This document shows positions 14,800 to 24,011 of a stretch of DNA of 42,236 nt, piece by piece (positions within the stretch are counted from its first letter, which is position 1; every line of letters begins with the position of its first letter). The notes under the pieces were generated by a model that worked only from the letters and a program-made list of their open reading frames with translations, was not told the DNA's origin and ran no database searches. This DNA is from Alphaproteobacteria bacterium. GTDB taxonomy: Bacteria > Pseudomonadota > Alphaproteobacteria > Micavibrionales > Micavibrionaceae. The translations under genes and the position numbers were made by a program. The DNA lies in the NCBI GenBank assembly GCA_020442475.1, contig JAGRKA010000014.1, positions 1 through 42,236 on the forward strand, given 5' to 3'.

Positions 14800-15690
14800 A
14801 TGAGCACGCCGCACAACGATGTCCTGATCTTTGACCGCAAACGCCTGCTTCAGGCCAGAAAGCGGAGCGCCCCGGCTCTGGCGGATTATGATTTCCTGAT
14901 CCGCAAGGCGCAAAACGAGATCATCGACCGGCTAGGCGATATCAAACGAGACTTCCCACTCGCTGCTCATCTAGGGCGTGAAGGAGCACAACCCTTCTTA
15001 TTAGACGCCCCGTCTAAAATCGAAAACCTGATCAAGGCCTTCCCTCCTGAATCGGCCTCAGCGTCCTCACAGCCCGACATTTTTGCAGACGAAGACTACC
15101 TCCCCTTTGCTGATGAAAGTCTTGACCTCGTGCTCAGCACACTCAGCCTGCACAGCATCAACGATTTGCCCGGCACGCTGATCCAGATCAACCGCGCCTT
15201 GAAGCCTGACGGGCTGTTTTTAGCGGGGATGTTCGGCGGAGAGACGCTCTGGGAATTGCGTGAGTCCCTGATGCAGGCGGAGCTGGCCTTAAAAAACGGT
15301 GCCAGTCCGCGCGTCTTTCCCTTTGCCGACAAGCAACAGGCCGGTGCCCTGCTCCAGCGCGCAGGCTTTGCGCTACCTGTTGTAGACTCGGATATCCTGA
15401 CCGTGACATACGACGATATGTTCAAGCTGATACATGACCTGCGCGGGATGGGCGAGAGCAATATCATCGCCGCGCGCAGCCGCACCAACCCCGGCAAGGC
15501 GTTTTTCATGGAAGCCGCCCGTTATTACGCGGAGCGTTTCAGCGATCCGGATGGCCGCATTCGAGCCTCCTTTGAAATCATTTACATGATCGGCTGGGCG
15601 CCGCATGCAAGCCAGCAAAAGCCCTTACGGCCCGGAAGCGCGAAAATACGGTTGGCCGAGGCCCTTAAAACAAAGGAAACTGCCCTATGA
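14800..15690 (+). CDS. NDUFAF5-like methyltransferase-fold protein
   Basis: This 296-residue protein resembles the NDUFAF5/BioC-like group found beside comF in alphaproteobacteria. The head IFDRKRLLQARKRSA is typical, then LPFADESLDLVLSTLSLHSI and LPGTLIQINRALKPDGLFL as the motif IV and post-motif regions, and a C-terminal FEIIYMIGWAPH. Mitochondrial NDUFAF5 modifies an arginine of complex I subunit NDUFS7 during assembly, so a role in complex I assembly is plausible. The glycine-rich motif I is weak here (FPLAAHLGREG). An AAGG site precedes the ATG, and the stop overlaps gloB by ATGA. Confidence 0.78.
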   Translation: MSTPHNDVLIFDRKRLLQARKRSAPALADYDFLIRKAQNEIIDRLGDIKRDFPLAAHLGREGAQPFLLDAPSKIENLIKAFPPESASASSQPDIFADEDYLPFADESLDLVLSTLSLHSINDLPGTLIQINRALKPDGLFLAGMFGGETLWELRESLMQAELALKNGASPRVFPFADKQQAGALLQRAGFALPVVDSDILTVTYDDMFKLIHDLRGMGESNIIAARSRTNPGKAFFMEAARYYAERFSDPDGRIRASFEIIYMIGWAPHASQQKPLRPGSAKIRLAEALKTKETAL

Positions 15691-16406
15691 TAAACGTGAC
15701 GCTCATACCCGTTCTGGACGATAATTACGCCTATCTTCTGGAGGGTGCGAACGGTGAAACCGCTATTGTCGATCCCGGCGAGGCCGCACCCGTCATTCAG
15801 GAGCTGGAACGCCGGAACTTAAGGCCCGACATTATTTTCAACACGCATCACCACGGCGATCATATCGCGGGCAATGCGGAACTCAAACGCCTGTACGGTG
15901 CAAAGCTGGCCGCGCCAGCAAAAGAACAGAGCCGCATCGACGGAATCGATATCGAACTGGCCGAAGGCATCCCTTTCTCCTTTGGTGGAGAGCCTGTTCA
16001 CATCCTTGAAACACCGGGCCATACGCGGGGTGGGCTGTGCATCTATTTCCCTGAAAGCAAAATTCTCTTTACAGGCGATACGCTCTTTTCCATGGGGTGT
16101 GGCCGACTTTTCGAGGGCACCCCGGCGCAGATGTGGGAGTCTTTTGGAAAAATCACAGCATTACCGGATGAGACACAGATTTTCTGCGGCCATGAATACA
16201 CATTGTCCAACGGAGAGTTCTGCCTGCGTATCGAGCCGGATAATCCTGCCCTTCAGCGGCGCATGGAAGAGGCCCAGACCTTACGTGATCAAGGTCAGCC
16301 AACCCTGCCTGTTACGCTCGGCACAGAAAAGCAAACGAATGCCTTCCTTCGCGCAGGATCTGCCGAAAAATTCGCCGAGTTACGGGCGCTGAAAGACCGG
16401 AAATGA
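15687..16406 (+). CDS. gloB: Hydroxyacylglutathione hydrolase (glyoxalase II)
   Basis: This 239-residue metallo-beta-lactamase-fold enzyme carries the binuclear metal signature THHHGDH (53-59). Further metal ligands lie in ETPGHTRGG near 109-117, FTGDTLFSMGCGRLFEG (about 128-144) and CGHEYT near 168. It hydrolyses S-lactoylglutathione to lactate and glutathione in methylglyoxal detoxification. The length matches the GloB family (about 250). It is translationally coupled to the upstream gene through an ATGA overlap, and the operon ends at repeat copy C. Confidence 0.92.
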   Translation: MINVTLIPVLDDNYAYLLEGANGETAIVDPGEAAPVIQELERRNLRPDIIFNTHHHGDHIAGNAELKRLYGAKLAAPAKEQSRIDGIDIELAEGIPFSFGGEPVHILETPGHTRGGLCIYFPESKILFTGDTLFSMGCGRLFEGTPAQMWESFGKITALPDETQIFCGHEYTLSNGEFCLRIEPDNPALQRRMEEAQTLRDQGQPTLPVTLGTEKQTNAFLRAGSAEKFAELRALKDRK

Positions 16407-16409
16407 GTA

Positions 16410-16624
16410 TATAGCCGATCCTCTATAAAATGATTCAATTTTCGTCATCCCGAAGGCGATGCGCAGCATCGCTTAAATCCCCGCCTGCGCGGGGACAGGC
16501 TTGGGATCCGCAAAGAGAGCCGCTAAAAGCGGCTCACATATAGATCCCCGCCGTTAATGTCTTGCTCCGCAAGACCGCGGGGATGACATTTGCTTTGCGA
16601 TCATTTTATAGAGGATAGGCTATA
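16410..16624. repeat. Repeat copy C inside 25-bp inverted arms
   Basis: The arms at 16410-16434 and 16600-16624 are reverse complements with one mismatch (core ATCCTCTATAAAATGAT). They enclose a repeat unit running from GTCATCCC (16444) to GGGGATGACA (about 16579-16588) that contains several hairpins: GATGC/GCATC, CCCCGC/GCGGGG, GAGCCGCT/AGCGGCTC and GATCCCCGC/GCGGGGATG. The right arm overlaps the stop codon of the minus-strand gene. Sitting between two convergent genes, it could be a bidirectional terminator or a MITE-like insertion. Confidence 0.8.
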
Positions 16625-17819
16625 GCGTATTCTCACTCAGGAATTTTTGGAACTCACGGTCCGTAGGGGTGGCTTTTTCACCTTTTTGTTCGATATCTCT
16701 CAGCAAATCACCACTAAAATCAACTATGTCATTGGTTGCAACAAGAATCTGTTTGCTGCCGGGGGTCGCAGCTTTCTTGAAAATAACGCAAAAACCGTGT
16801 TTCCCGCCCATGGATTGTGAAACGGCAACATTGTCGTCAGCATAGGCTTTCCCCCGTGCCGCCGTGCAAAACATGCCGTGCAGCGTCCGGGCGTTTTCTT
16901 TGATCGTATCGAGTGTTTCATCCTCAAACCATATAGGCGTATTGCCAGCCATCTTTGAGGTCCAGTCGAGAAGCTCGATTCTGGCGGATTCAAGAGGCTC
17001 CGGCAGTGTGCGCCCCTTAGGGAAATTGTCCAGAACACCCTTTATCCGTTGCGCCCTTAGAACATCTCTGGCAACAGGATTATCGTCCTCCAGAAGACTT
17101 TCCTCTTCATGCCATTGGTCAATAGTCTCAAGCATAAGCTCTCCGATAACGGGGTATTTCTTGGCGTTGAAATGCTGAGCGAATAAAATCATGTCATTAA
17201 ACAGAAAAGTCTGACCGGGTTCGCCCCCCAGCGCATCTTTGGCGGCCTGAGCCCGGAAGGCGAGCTCTTCACGCACGAGTGTTTTCAGATCGTCCGGGCG
17301 TAATGTCGAGAGGATATCAGCCGTGCGCTGCCTGTAAATATCATTAAAAACAGGTGGTTTTTCACCGTTACGGCGGAAATCAAGGGCCGTTCTCACATGC
17401 TGTGCGCGGTGCGTATGATGAACGGTTTTGAGTATGTCGGTAATCTCTTCATGCGCGCGCGGCGGGTGAATTTTATGGTCTTCGAGAGCATCATGCCAGA
17501 CATCCAGAAGCGCAGGGGCACAGGCATTTTGTTCATCGGGTTTCAGGGCTTTCAGAACTGTGAGCGCGGCCTCGTTGAGGGTGCTCATCTCGCTACCTGA
17601 GTTATCCTTTTGTCCGTGCTCTGCGGTATGTCTCAACTGTTCTACCCAGAAGCCGAACGCCTTTTGTACGGCCTGCTCGCGTTCAGGAGCATTGTCCGGG
17701 ATTTTTTTCAGGGCATTGGACAGTTTTCGGGCTGTTTCCCCGGCTTTGCTGACCTCAAAATCATTCGTAACCTTTAAAAAACGGTCGGTCCAGCCTTTGG
17801 CTTGCGGTTGTGCACTCAT
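16620..17819 (-). CDS. Hypothetical soluble protein
   Basis: This 399-residue protein belongs to no family I recognise. It is largely helical and charged, without a signal peptide or membrane segments. The C-terminal 120 residues look more compact (SMGGKHGFCVIFKKA, QILVATNDIVDFSGDLL). The start at 17819 (MSAQPQAKG) is preferred over an extension to 17915 because the promoter TTGACA-17-TAGAAC ends 41 bases upstream; the ribosome site is weak. Its stop lies in the right arm of repeat C. It is a monocistronic orphan between gloB and guaC. Confidence 0.6.
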   Translation of the reverse strand: MSAQPQAKGWTDRFLKVTNDFEVSKAGETARKLSNALKKIPDNAPEREQAVQKAFGFWVEQLRHTAEHGQKDNSGSEMSTLNEAALTVLKALKPDEQNACAPALLDVWHDALEDHKIHPPRAHEEITDILKTVHHTHRAQHVRTALDFRRNGEKPPVFNDIYRQRTADILSTLRPDDLKTLVREELAFRAQAAKDALGGEPGQTFLFNDMILFAQHFNAKKYPVIGELMLETIDQWHEEESLLEDDNPVARDVLRAQRIKGVLDNFPKGRTLPEPLESARIELLDWTSKMAGNTPIWFEDETLDTIKENARTLHGMFCTAARGKAYADDNVAVSQSMGGKHGFCVIFKKAATPGSKQILVATNDIVDFSGDLLRDIEQKGEKATPTDREFQKFLSENTL

Positions 17820-17859
17820 AATAGGCCTATCCCTGTTTGAAATATAAATTTTACAGATT

Positions 17860-17888
17860 GTTCTAAATGGCGCTATTTTATATGTCAA
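17860..17888 (-). promoter_or_regulatory. Promoter for the 16620-17819 orphan gene
   Basis: On the minus strand TTGACA (17888-17883) is followed after 17 bp by TAGAAC (17865-17860), 41 bp before the start codon. The -35 box continues as TTGACATA, like the promoters at 6820 and 36371. Confidence 0.5.
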
Positions 17889-17960
17889 CAAAAGATGCGC
17901 CCGTATCTTTTTCAATTCCGCGTTGCTTTCGTACGGCGAATCTCTAAACTCATCCCTATC

Positions 17961-19004
17961 ATGCGCATAGAAGAAGCAACCAAACTTGATTTTAAAGATG
18001 TTCTGATCCGGCCCAAGCGTTCGACGCTCGGCAGCCGAAAGGACGTGGATATCACCCGCGAATTCACCTTTAAGTGGAGCGGGTTAAAATATAAGGGCGT
18101 GCCCGTAATCGCGGCAAATATGGACGGGGTAGGTACGTTCGCGATGGCCAAGGCTTTCGCGGCTGAGGGCAGCGGCCTCGGCGTCGCTCTGCATAAGCAT
18201 TATCCTTTGGAGGATCTAGAGGCTTTCTTCGATCAGGATGGGGCTGACTCCGTCTGGTATTCGATCGGGATGGTCGGGGCGGATGAGGAAAAGCTGGCGG
18301 CCTTTTTGAAAAAACGGCCCGATGCGATCGACAAGCTTTGTATCGATGTGGCCAATGGCTATAGCGAGCATTTCGTCGAGTATGTGAAGCGTATCCGTGA
18401 AAAGCTGCCTGCGATTACGATTATGGCCGGGAACGTCGTAACCGGTGAGATGGTCGAGGAGTTGATTTTGGCTGGCGTCGATGTCGTCAAGGTCGGGATC
18501 GGTCCGGGAAGTGTCTGTACGACCCGCAAAATGACAGGGGTTGGCTATCCTCAGCTTTCCGCGATTATCGAATGTGCCGACGCGGCACATGGGCTGGGCG
18601 GGCTGATCTGCGCCGATGGAGGCTGCACGTCGCCGGGCGATATCGCGAAGGCTTTCGGCGCGGGGGCTGACTTCGTTATGCTGGGTGGGATGCTTGCCGG
18701 GCATGCCCAGTCGGAGCAGCAGGTTGTTGACCGGAACGGGGAAAAATTCCTTCAATTCTACGGGATGAGCAGCTCCACGGCGATGAACAAGCATAAGGGC
18801 GGTGTCGCGGAATATCGGGCCAGTGAAGGCAAAACGGTCCATATTCCTTATCGCGGCGGGGTCGAGGATACGTTGCAGGATATCTTGGGCGGCTTGCGTT
18901 CGGCTTGTACCTATGTCGGAGCGGGCCGCTTGAAAGAGCTGAGCCGCCGCACAACTTTCATAAGAGTTTCGCAGCAACTCAACACTGTTTTCGGCTGTGA
19001 GTGA
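17961..19004 (+). CDS. guaC: GMP reductase
   Basis: This enzyme converts GMP to IMP with NADPH, returning guanine nucleotides to the purine pool. With the start at 17961 it is 347 residues, exactly the E. coli GuaC length, and it aligns from [20 protein letters not shown]. The IMPDH/GMPR catalytic loop [11 protein letters not shown] contains Cys186, and DGGCTSPGD and FYGMSS follow. A frame start at 17895 would add 22 unrelated residues and is rejected, although 17961 has no clear Shine-Dalgarno site. It is transcribed divergently from the orphan at 16620-17819. Confidence 0.93.
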   Translation: MRIEEATKLDFKDVLIRPKRSTLGSRKDVDITREFTFKWSGLKYKGVPVIAANMDGVGTFAMAKAFAAEGSGLGVALHKHYPLEDLEAFFDQDGADSVWYSIGMVGADEEKLAAFLKKRPDAIDKLCIDVANGYSEHFVEYVKRIREKLPAITIMAGNVVTGEMVEELILAGVDVVKVGIGPGSVCTTRKMTGVGYPQLSAIIECADAAHGLGGLICADGGCTSPGDIAKAFGAGADFVMLGGMLAGHAQSEQQVVDRNGEKFLQFYGMSSSTAMNKHKGGVAEYRASEGKTVHIPYRGGVEDTLQDILGGLRSACTYVGAGRLKELSRRTTFIRVSQQLNTVFGCE

Positions 19005-19082
19005 GTGAATCTTGCGCTTTGGACTTGGCCCCGTTATCCTGACGGGATTGTACGAACATGAGTAGAATGAGGAAAAATAACC

Positions 19083-19436
19083 ATGGATGAAATTGAGAAA
19101 CGCCTGCGGGATGCTGCCGACCGTTGTATAGAAAGCTATGAGGTTTGGAGCAAAAAGCAAAAGGATGCTGCCGCCCGGGAGACACTCCAAGAGGCCATCC
19201 ATGAACTCAGGAAAGTCTCTTCACGGTTGGAGATTGAACTGGCCGCGAGCGAGCGTCAGGAGATGACGCAAAAGCCAATTCCGATCCCGCCGCATCGCGA
19301 CTCCAGAGGGCGCGGCGGGCGCGGACCTGCCGGCGGTGCGGATGCGGAAGGGAACACTGCTGGACCCGACGAGGGCACGCCTGGCGGACTGCCACGCAAG
19401 CGCCGTGGACCGCCCAGAAAATCCGCCGAGGGGTAA
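19083..19436 (+). CDS. Small coiled-coil protein with basic Gly/Pro-rich tail
   Basis: This 117-residue protein has helical, coiled-coil-prone residues 1-60, then a low-complexity tail rich in Gly, Pro, Arg and Lys (RGRGGRGPAGG, PRKRRGPPRKS), suggesting nucleic-acid or acidic-partner binding. GAGGAAAA precedes the ATG. I do not recognise a family. It lies 78 bases after guaC and may be on the same transcript. Confidence 0.6.
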   Translation: MDEIEKRLRDAADRCIESYEVWSKKQKDAAARETLQEAIHELRKVSSRLEIELAASERQEMTQKPIPIPPHRDSRGRGGRGPAGGADAEGNTAGPDEGTPGGLPRKRRGPPRKSAEG

Positions 19437-19603
19437 ATTCTTACAAAATCACTCTAAACCACTGGGTATCTTGCACTTTCTCCGCTCCGAATTAGGGCGT
19501 TTCATATTCCCGTGCCTGCCTGTGATATAGATCATTATCCATTCAAATGGCTATAGAGCATGTTTAATTGATGATGCGCCCGGATAGAAAGTAAGCTTAC
19601 CCC

Positions 19604-20113
19604 TTAAGCGGTAACGCTTACGGCACCGGACGTGCCTGTGCTTTGCGCGCTGCTTTGTGCAGAAAAGGCCGCGGATGCAATCTGCGCCTCAGCGGCACCG
19701 GGAGAAGGTGGCGATACGGATTCAAGCTGCGCCCCGTCAAACAACCCTAGACGCAGGGCCGGACGCTGAGCAATTTCAGGGGTTCCCGCATCAGAGGCGC
19801 CGGTTTCACCACCCTCATCAGGCTGATCAAACAAACTTTCCGCGCTTTCCAATGCTTCCTGACTTTGGCGGGCGCGCAACGCCGATTCGCTGGGGAACTG
19901 CCGCAATACATCGCCGGTGTTCGAATCACGAATCTGCAACACAGCCCGGTCAAAATTGGTATCGACAATAATATAAGGGCTGACAAAGGGCGCTTGCGGC
20001 GCCTCCTGAACACGATCAGGATTCGCCGTAAAAGAGCGCGCACTGCTCCCTTGCTCCGCATGACCGCGAAGCAAAGACGCGTTAGCCAGCACTGAGTTCA
20101 CAGCTTCTATCAT
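19604..20113 (-). CDS. FlaG-like flagellar protein
   Basis: This 169-residue protein contains, at about 47-75, a FlaG-type stretch: YIIVDTNFDRAVLQIRDS, then GDVLRQFPSE. The remainder is low-complexity, rich in Ala, Ser, Gly and Gln. FlaG proteins act in filament-length control or filament function. It is transcribed away from fliF and shares the intergenic region 20114-20480 with it. The AGGA ribosome site is six bases before the ATG. The assignment rests on one motif and on its neighbours. Confidence 0.6.
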   Translation of the reverse strand: MIEAVNSVLANASLLRGHAEQGSSARSFTANPDRVQEAPQAPFVSPYIIVDTNFDRAVLQIRDSNTGDVLRQFPSESALRARQSQEALESAESLFDQPDEGGETGASDAGTPEIAQRPALRLGLFDGAQLESVSPPSPGAAEAQIASAAFSAQSSAQSTGTSGAVSVTA

Positions 20114-20127
20114 CTTTTGTCCTAACC

Positions 20128-20165
20128 ATCTGAAACAATCGGAAAAATCCGATTAAATTTCAGAT
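20128..20165 (-). promoter_or_regulatory. Leader hairpin of the FlaG-like gene
   Basis: ATCTGAAA (20128-20135) pairs with TTTCAGAT (20158-20165), and inside it ATCGGA (20138-20143) pairs with TCCGAT (20148-20153). The structure lies between the predicted transcription start and the ribosome site, so it would form in the mRNA leader. Confidence 0.5.
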
Positions 20166-20181
20166 ATACTACCCTATTCTC

Positions 20182-20210
20182 ATTTTACATGCCTCATATG
20201 CAAAAGTCAA
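20182..20210 (-). promoter_or_regulatory. Sigma-70-type promoter of the FlaG-like gene
   Basis: On the minus strand TTGACT (20210-20205) is followed after 17 bp by TAAAAT (20187-20182); both hexamers match consensus at five of six. Transcription would start near 20175. In the rest of the gap (20211-20480), upstream of fliF, I see AT-rich DNA but no clear sigma-54 site. Confidence 0.6.
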
Positions 20211-20480
20211 GAAATGCACGGCCATAGCATGCAATCTACAATATTACTTACAACCCCACCGAGTCTGCCCCCGGCAGGAAAAGCCGCCATCTTTTTCACA
20301 AATCTTGTCCACAGGTCGATAGTCAAAGAATAAAAAAAATATTATAATAATAAAGTGGGGAGATATTTGCCTCGCCGCCCTCTATGGCTTAGAATAAAAA
20401 AAACGCGTCATTCGCCCATATAGGCTGCCCCGACCTCCTTTGGGGTTCCAGCCGCGCACAGGAAGTATAAAGGTCTGATT

Positions 20481-22121
20481 GTGAATAGTTTTTTAGATAC
20501 CTTAAAACAGATAGGCCCCTCCCGACTCGGCATTATGGCCGCTATTTTGCTCAGCCTGCTAATGTTTTTTATCTTTGTGTCCTTACGGATTACATCACCG
20601 GAAATGCGCATGCTGTACAGGGATCTCTCCCCTGAAGATTCCGGTTCGATTGCCGCCAAGCTTGAGGAAAGCGAGATTCCTTACGAAGCCTCGCCCGACG
20701 GCACGCGAATCATGGTCCCCGAGAACGATGTCGGGCGCGCACGCCTGCTGCTTGCCGAATCCGGGCTGCCGAACGGCGGCTCCATGGGCTACGAGCTGTT
20801 TGACAAGAGCAGCGGCTTCGGGACAACAAATTTCGTTCAGAACATCAATCAGGTCCGCGCTCTTGAAGGCGAACTCGCCCGGACGATCAGCTCTTTGGAC
20901 AGTATCCGCAGCGCGCGCATTCACCTCGTTCTGCCGCAAAGAGAGCTTTTCAGTCGTGAGACCCGCCCTTCGAGCGCCAGCGTTTATCTGGGCATCCGTC
21001 CGGGGGCCTCCATATCACGGGAGCAGATTGTTTCCATCCAATCTCTTGTGGCCTCTGCTGTCCCGGATCTCAAACCCTCAAACGTGACCCTGATTGACAG
21101 CGACGGCAATCTTCTGGCCCGCGGCGGGGACGATGATGTCAATCTTATGGGTCTAAAAGCCGAGGAGATGCGCAGAAGCTACGAGGTACGCCTGACCGAT
21201 AAAGTTGAGGATCAGGTGAGCCGGATTGTCGGGTTCGGGAAAGTCCGTGCGACCGTGACCGCAGAAATGAACTTTGACCGCGTCAGCACAAATGAAGAGC
21301 TGTACGACCCGGAGGGTCAAGTCGTGCGCTCTTCGCAAGTTACACAGGAAAACTCTAATGAGCGGGAACCGCCATCCGGAGAGGTCAGCGTCCAGAATAA
21401 CCTGCCCGGCGTTCAGGGAGATCTGTTATCGGATGGTCAGGCAACGGCTGAAAATAACCGCTCCGAAGAAGTCACCAATTTTGAAATCAGCAAGACGATC
21501 CGTAACGTCGTGCGTGAAGCCGGAGAAGTCAAGCGGCTGTCCATAGCAGTCCTCGTTGACGGCAGCTACACAACCGATGCTGAAGGGAATGAAGTTTACA
21601 CACCCCGGAGCGAAGAAGAGCTTGAGCAGATAGAATCTTTGGTACGCAGCGCTGTCGGACTGGATGATGAGCGCGGCGACCATATCGAAGTTATCAATAT
21701 GCGCTTTGCGAAAGTCGATACAAACGAGGATGTGGAAGACACCCGCCTTCTTTTTGGCTTTGAAAAAGGCGATCTGCTTGATACGGCTGAAATCCTGACA
21801 GTTGCACTGATGATCGTACTGGTGGTTCTCCTCATTCTTCAACCAATGGTCAGCCGCCTTCTCTCTATTGAGCGCCCGGATGCGGACGAAGAGCTGGAAG
21901 CGGACCTTCTAGCGATGCGGCCGGCTAACCCTGCCCTGACAGGCCCGTCGGATGACAGCGGCTTTACGCCATCGGAATCTGAAGAATCCCTGATTGATAT
22001 CCAAGGCGTTGAAGGCAAGGTCAAAGCGTCCTCTATGCGGAAAATTGAAGAAATCGTCGAGAACTATCCCACGGAAACCGTTTCGGTAATCCGAAGCTGG
22101 ATGACTCAGGAAAGCAGTTAA
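20481..22121 (+). CDS. fliF: Flagellar MS-ring protein FliF
   Basis: This 546-residue FliF builds the MS-ring in the inner membrane, the base for the rotor and the export gate. TM1 is at about 16-36, followed by ring-building motifs (MRMLYRDLSPEDSG, and GYELFDKSSGFGTTNFVQNI near 112-132). TM2 is at about 436-456. The C-terminal 30 residues (MRKIEEIVENYPTETVSVI) form the FliG-binding tail. The start is GTG 20481, eight bases after AAAGG. It is the first gene of a co-directional flagellar block ending with flbD. Confidence 0.96.
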   Translation: MNSFLDTLKQIGPSRLGIMAAILLSLLMFFIFVSLRITSPEMRMLYRDLSPEDSGSIAAKLEESEIPYEASPDGTRIMVPENDVGRARLLLAESGLPNGGSMGYELFDKSSGFGTTNFVQNINQVRALEGELARTISSLDSIRSARIHLVLPQRELFSRETRPSSASVYLGIRPGASISREQIVSIQSLVASAVPDLKPSNVTLIDSDGNLLARGGDDDVNLMGLKAEEMRRSYEVRLTDKVEDQVSRIVGFGKVRATVTAEMNFDRVSTNEELYDPEGQVVRSSQVTQENSNEREPPSGEVSVQNNLPGVQGDLLSDGQATAENNRSEEVTNFEISKTIRNVVREAGEVKRLSIAVLVDGSYTTDAEGNEVYTPRSEEELEQIESLVRSAVGLDDERGDHIEVINMRFAKVDTNEDVEDTRLLFGFEKGDLLDTAEILTVALMIVLVVLLILQPMVSRLLSIERPDADEELEADLLAMRPANPALTGPSDDSGFTPSESEESLIDIQGVEGKVKASSMRKIEEIVENYPTETVSVIRSWMTQESS

Positions 22122-22148
22122 TAAAGAGAACAAGGGAAAACAAAACCC

Positions 22149-23168
22149 ATGCGGGTACGTGAAGATTACAGAACGCTAAGCGGGCCGGAAAAAGCCTCGA
22201 TCCTGATGCTCTCTTTAGGAGAAGAACAGGCAGCCAAGATCTTTCAACATATGGATGATGACGAAATTCTTGAAATTTCGCAAACGATGGCGACGCTGGG
22301 GAAAATCGGGCCGAGCGTTGTCGAGCGCCTCTTTGTCGATTTCGCAGAGCAGATGTCCTCGACCAACTCCCTGATCGGTACGCAGGACAGCACCGAACGC
22401 CTTTTGGTAAAAGCCGGGTTGAATCCGGATAAAATTAACCAGATCATGGAAGAGATCCGCGGCCCGGCAGGGCGGACCATGTGGGAAAAGCTCGGCAACG
22501 TCAATGAAGAGATTCTAGCAACATTCCTGCAAAAAGAATATCCGCAGACAGTCTCCGTCGTTCTGTCGAAAATTAGTACAGACCACGCCGCCCGCGTTCT
22601 GGCCATGTTGCCTGAAAATTTTGCAATGGAAGTGATCAACCGGATGCTCCGTATGGAGGCCGTCCAGAAAGATATTCTTGAGGAGGTCGAAAGAACCTTG
22701 CGTCAGGAATTCATGACAAATCTGGCAAAAACGCAGCGCCGTGACAGCCACGAGCTCATCGCCGATATCTTCAATAATATGGAGCGCTCTGTTGAAGCCC
22801 GTTTCATGGAAGAGCTGGAAAAAGCTTCACCTGAAGCGGCAGAGAAGATCCGTTCGCTGATGTTCACATTCGAGGACCTGACCAAGCTGGACTCTTCGGC
22901 GATCCAGACCCTTATACGCGCCATCGACAAGGACAAGCTGCCGCCTGCCCTCAAGGGCGCGACCGAAACGATGCGCGATCTGTTCTTCTCCAATATGTCC
23001 GAGCGCGCCGCCAAGATCATGAAAGAAGATATGGGCGCCATGGGCCCTGTCCGCTTACGCGATGTCGAAGAAGCCCAGCAATATATCGTCAATGTCGCCA
23101 AGGATCTTGAATCTCGTGGTGAAATTACGATTCCGACAAGTGGCGAAGATGATGAGATGATTTTCTAA
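22149..23168 (+). CDS. fliG: Flagellar motor switch protein FliG
   Basis: This 339-residue FliG links the MS-ring to the C-ring and contacts the stator. The N-terminal domain begins [20 protein letters not shown], and the middle domain has [15 protein letters not shown]. The C-terminal torque domain (about 235-330) has the charged [18 protein letters not shown] and [13 protein letters not shown]. The gap to fliF is 27 bases with an AAGGGAAAA site. A small hairpin with four T follows the gene and may reduce read-through into fliH. Confidence 0.96.
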   Translation: MRVREDYRTLSGPEKASILMLSLGEEQAAKIFQHMDDDEILEISQTMATLGKIGPSVVERLFVDFAEQMSSTNSLIGTQDSTERLLVKAGLNPDKINQIMEEIRGPAGRTMWEKLGNVNEEILATFLQKEYPQTVSVVLSKISTDHAARVLAMLPENFAMEVINRMLRMEAVQKDILEEVERTLRQEFMTNLAKTQRRDSHELIADIFNNMERSVEARFMEELEKASPEAAEKIRSLMFTFEDLTKLDSSAIQTLIRAIDKDKLPPALKGATETMRDLFFSNMSERAAKIMKEDMGAMGPVRLRDVEEAQQYIVNVAKDLESRGEITIPTSGEDDEMIF

Positions 23169-23190
23169 CGCTATAGAAGCTGACTGAGAC

Positions 23191-23216
23191 GGGCCGATGC
23201 GGATGGCGGCCCTTTT
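23191..23216 (+). terminator. Weak intrinsic terminator between fliG and fliH
   Basis: GGGCCG (23191-23196) pairs with CGGCCC (23207-23212) over a 10-nt loop, followed by TTTT. Being inside the flagellar transcript, it may attenuate the downstream genes. Confidence 0.5.
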
Positions 23217-23228
23217 GTAAAAAACGGG

Positions 23229-24011
23229 ATGTGTCATTTGCCAAATAAAAACGGAGAAAAATTTTTATTCAACGTGCACTGCTTTGATGAAGATTTCGTC
23301 AAAGAGGTCGAAGAGGAGATCCCTCCTCCGCCCATGTTCTCTCAAGAAGAGCTTGAGGCCGCCAGACATGCCGCCTTTACAAAAGGACACGCGCAGGCAC
23401 TTGAGGAGGCCAAAGCCAGCCGAGGGCAACATCTGGCGACAGTGCTTGAAACGCTCTCAAATGATCTGGCGCATCTGTGCTCACAGGAAGAGCGCCGGGA
23501 AAAGCTGTACGAACAGGAGGCCGTCAGCCTCTCTTTGGCTATTTTTTCCAAGCTCTTCCCGCTCTATCAAGAACATTACGGCTTTAATGAACTAGCGGAA
23601 ACGATTAAAACGGTTCTTAGCCGTCACGAAGGGCAAAAAGACATTACCGTTTACGTCCACCCCGATCTTGTTCAGGGCGTTGAAGCCTTTCTGACCAAGA
23701 TACAGCGGCAGGATTCCGGGCTGTCTCTTTGCGTGACCGGCGATGAATCTCTTGGCCCCGGAGCTACTAAAATCGCCTGGGCCGATGGCGGTGCGGTGCG
23801 GGACTCTGAATCAATGGCGGGACAAATCGAAACATTGATCAAACAGGCGCTTGCAGCGCGAGGCGCAAAAGTCCATGATAGACAAGAGGATAAACGTGGA
23901 GAGGAAAACGGTCCGGGCAATACAGATTCCGCACCGCCTGCTCCCGATACGGGGCAGGCACGGCAGGACAGACCAGCCCCTGAAAACCAGACCGGCGATG
24001 GAGAAAGCTGA
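23229..24011 (+). CDS. fliH: FliH/FlbE-like flagellar assembly protein
   Basis: This 260-residue protein has the FliH layout. A Glu-rich head (about 17-45) is followed by an Ala/Glu coiled coil with HAQALEEAKASRG, then a C-terminal FliH/V-type stalk-like domain (VYVHPDLVQGVEAF, GPGATKIAWADGG, ESMAGQIETLI). FliH binds and restrains the export ATPase FliI and links it to the C-ring through FliN. The tail from about 215 is acidic and low-complexity. ATG 23229 has only a weak GGG site, and a TTG at 23238 is possible. Its stop overlaps fliN. Confidence 0.82.
   Translation: MCHLPNKNGEKFLFNVHCFDEDFVKEVEEEIPPPPMFSQEELEAARHAAFTKGHAQALEEAKASRGQHLATVLETLSNDLAHLCSQEERREKLYEQEAVSLSLAIFSKLFPLYQEHYGFNELAETIKTVLSRHEGQKDITVYVHPDLVQGVEAFLTKIQRQDSGLSLCVTGDESLGPGATKIAWADGGAVRDSESMAGQIETLIKQALAARGAKVHDRQEDKRGEENGPGNTDSAPPAPDTGQARQDRPAPENQTGDGES

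Noticed and set aside
18216..19202. 328-aa frame opposite guaC
   Set aside because: GuaC matches the family over its full length on the other strand.
20211..20480. Sigma-54 promoter upstream of fliF
   Set aside because: I found no TGGC-N8-TGC-type pair at proper spacing on either strand.
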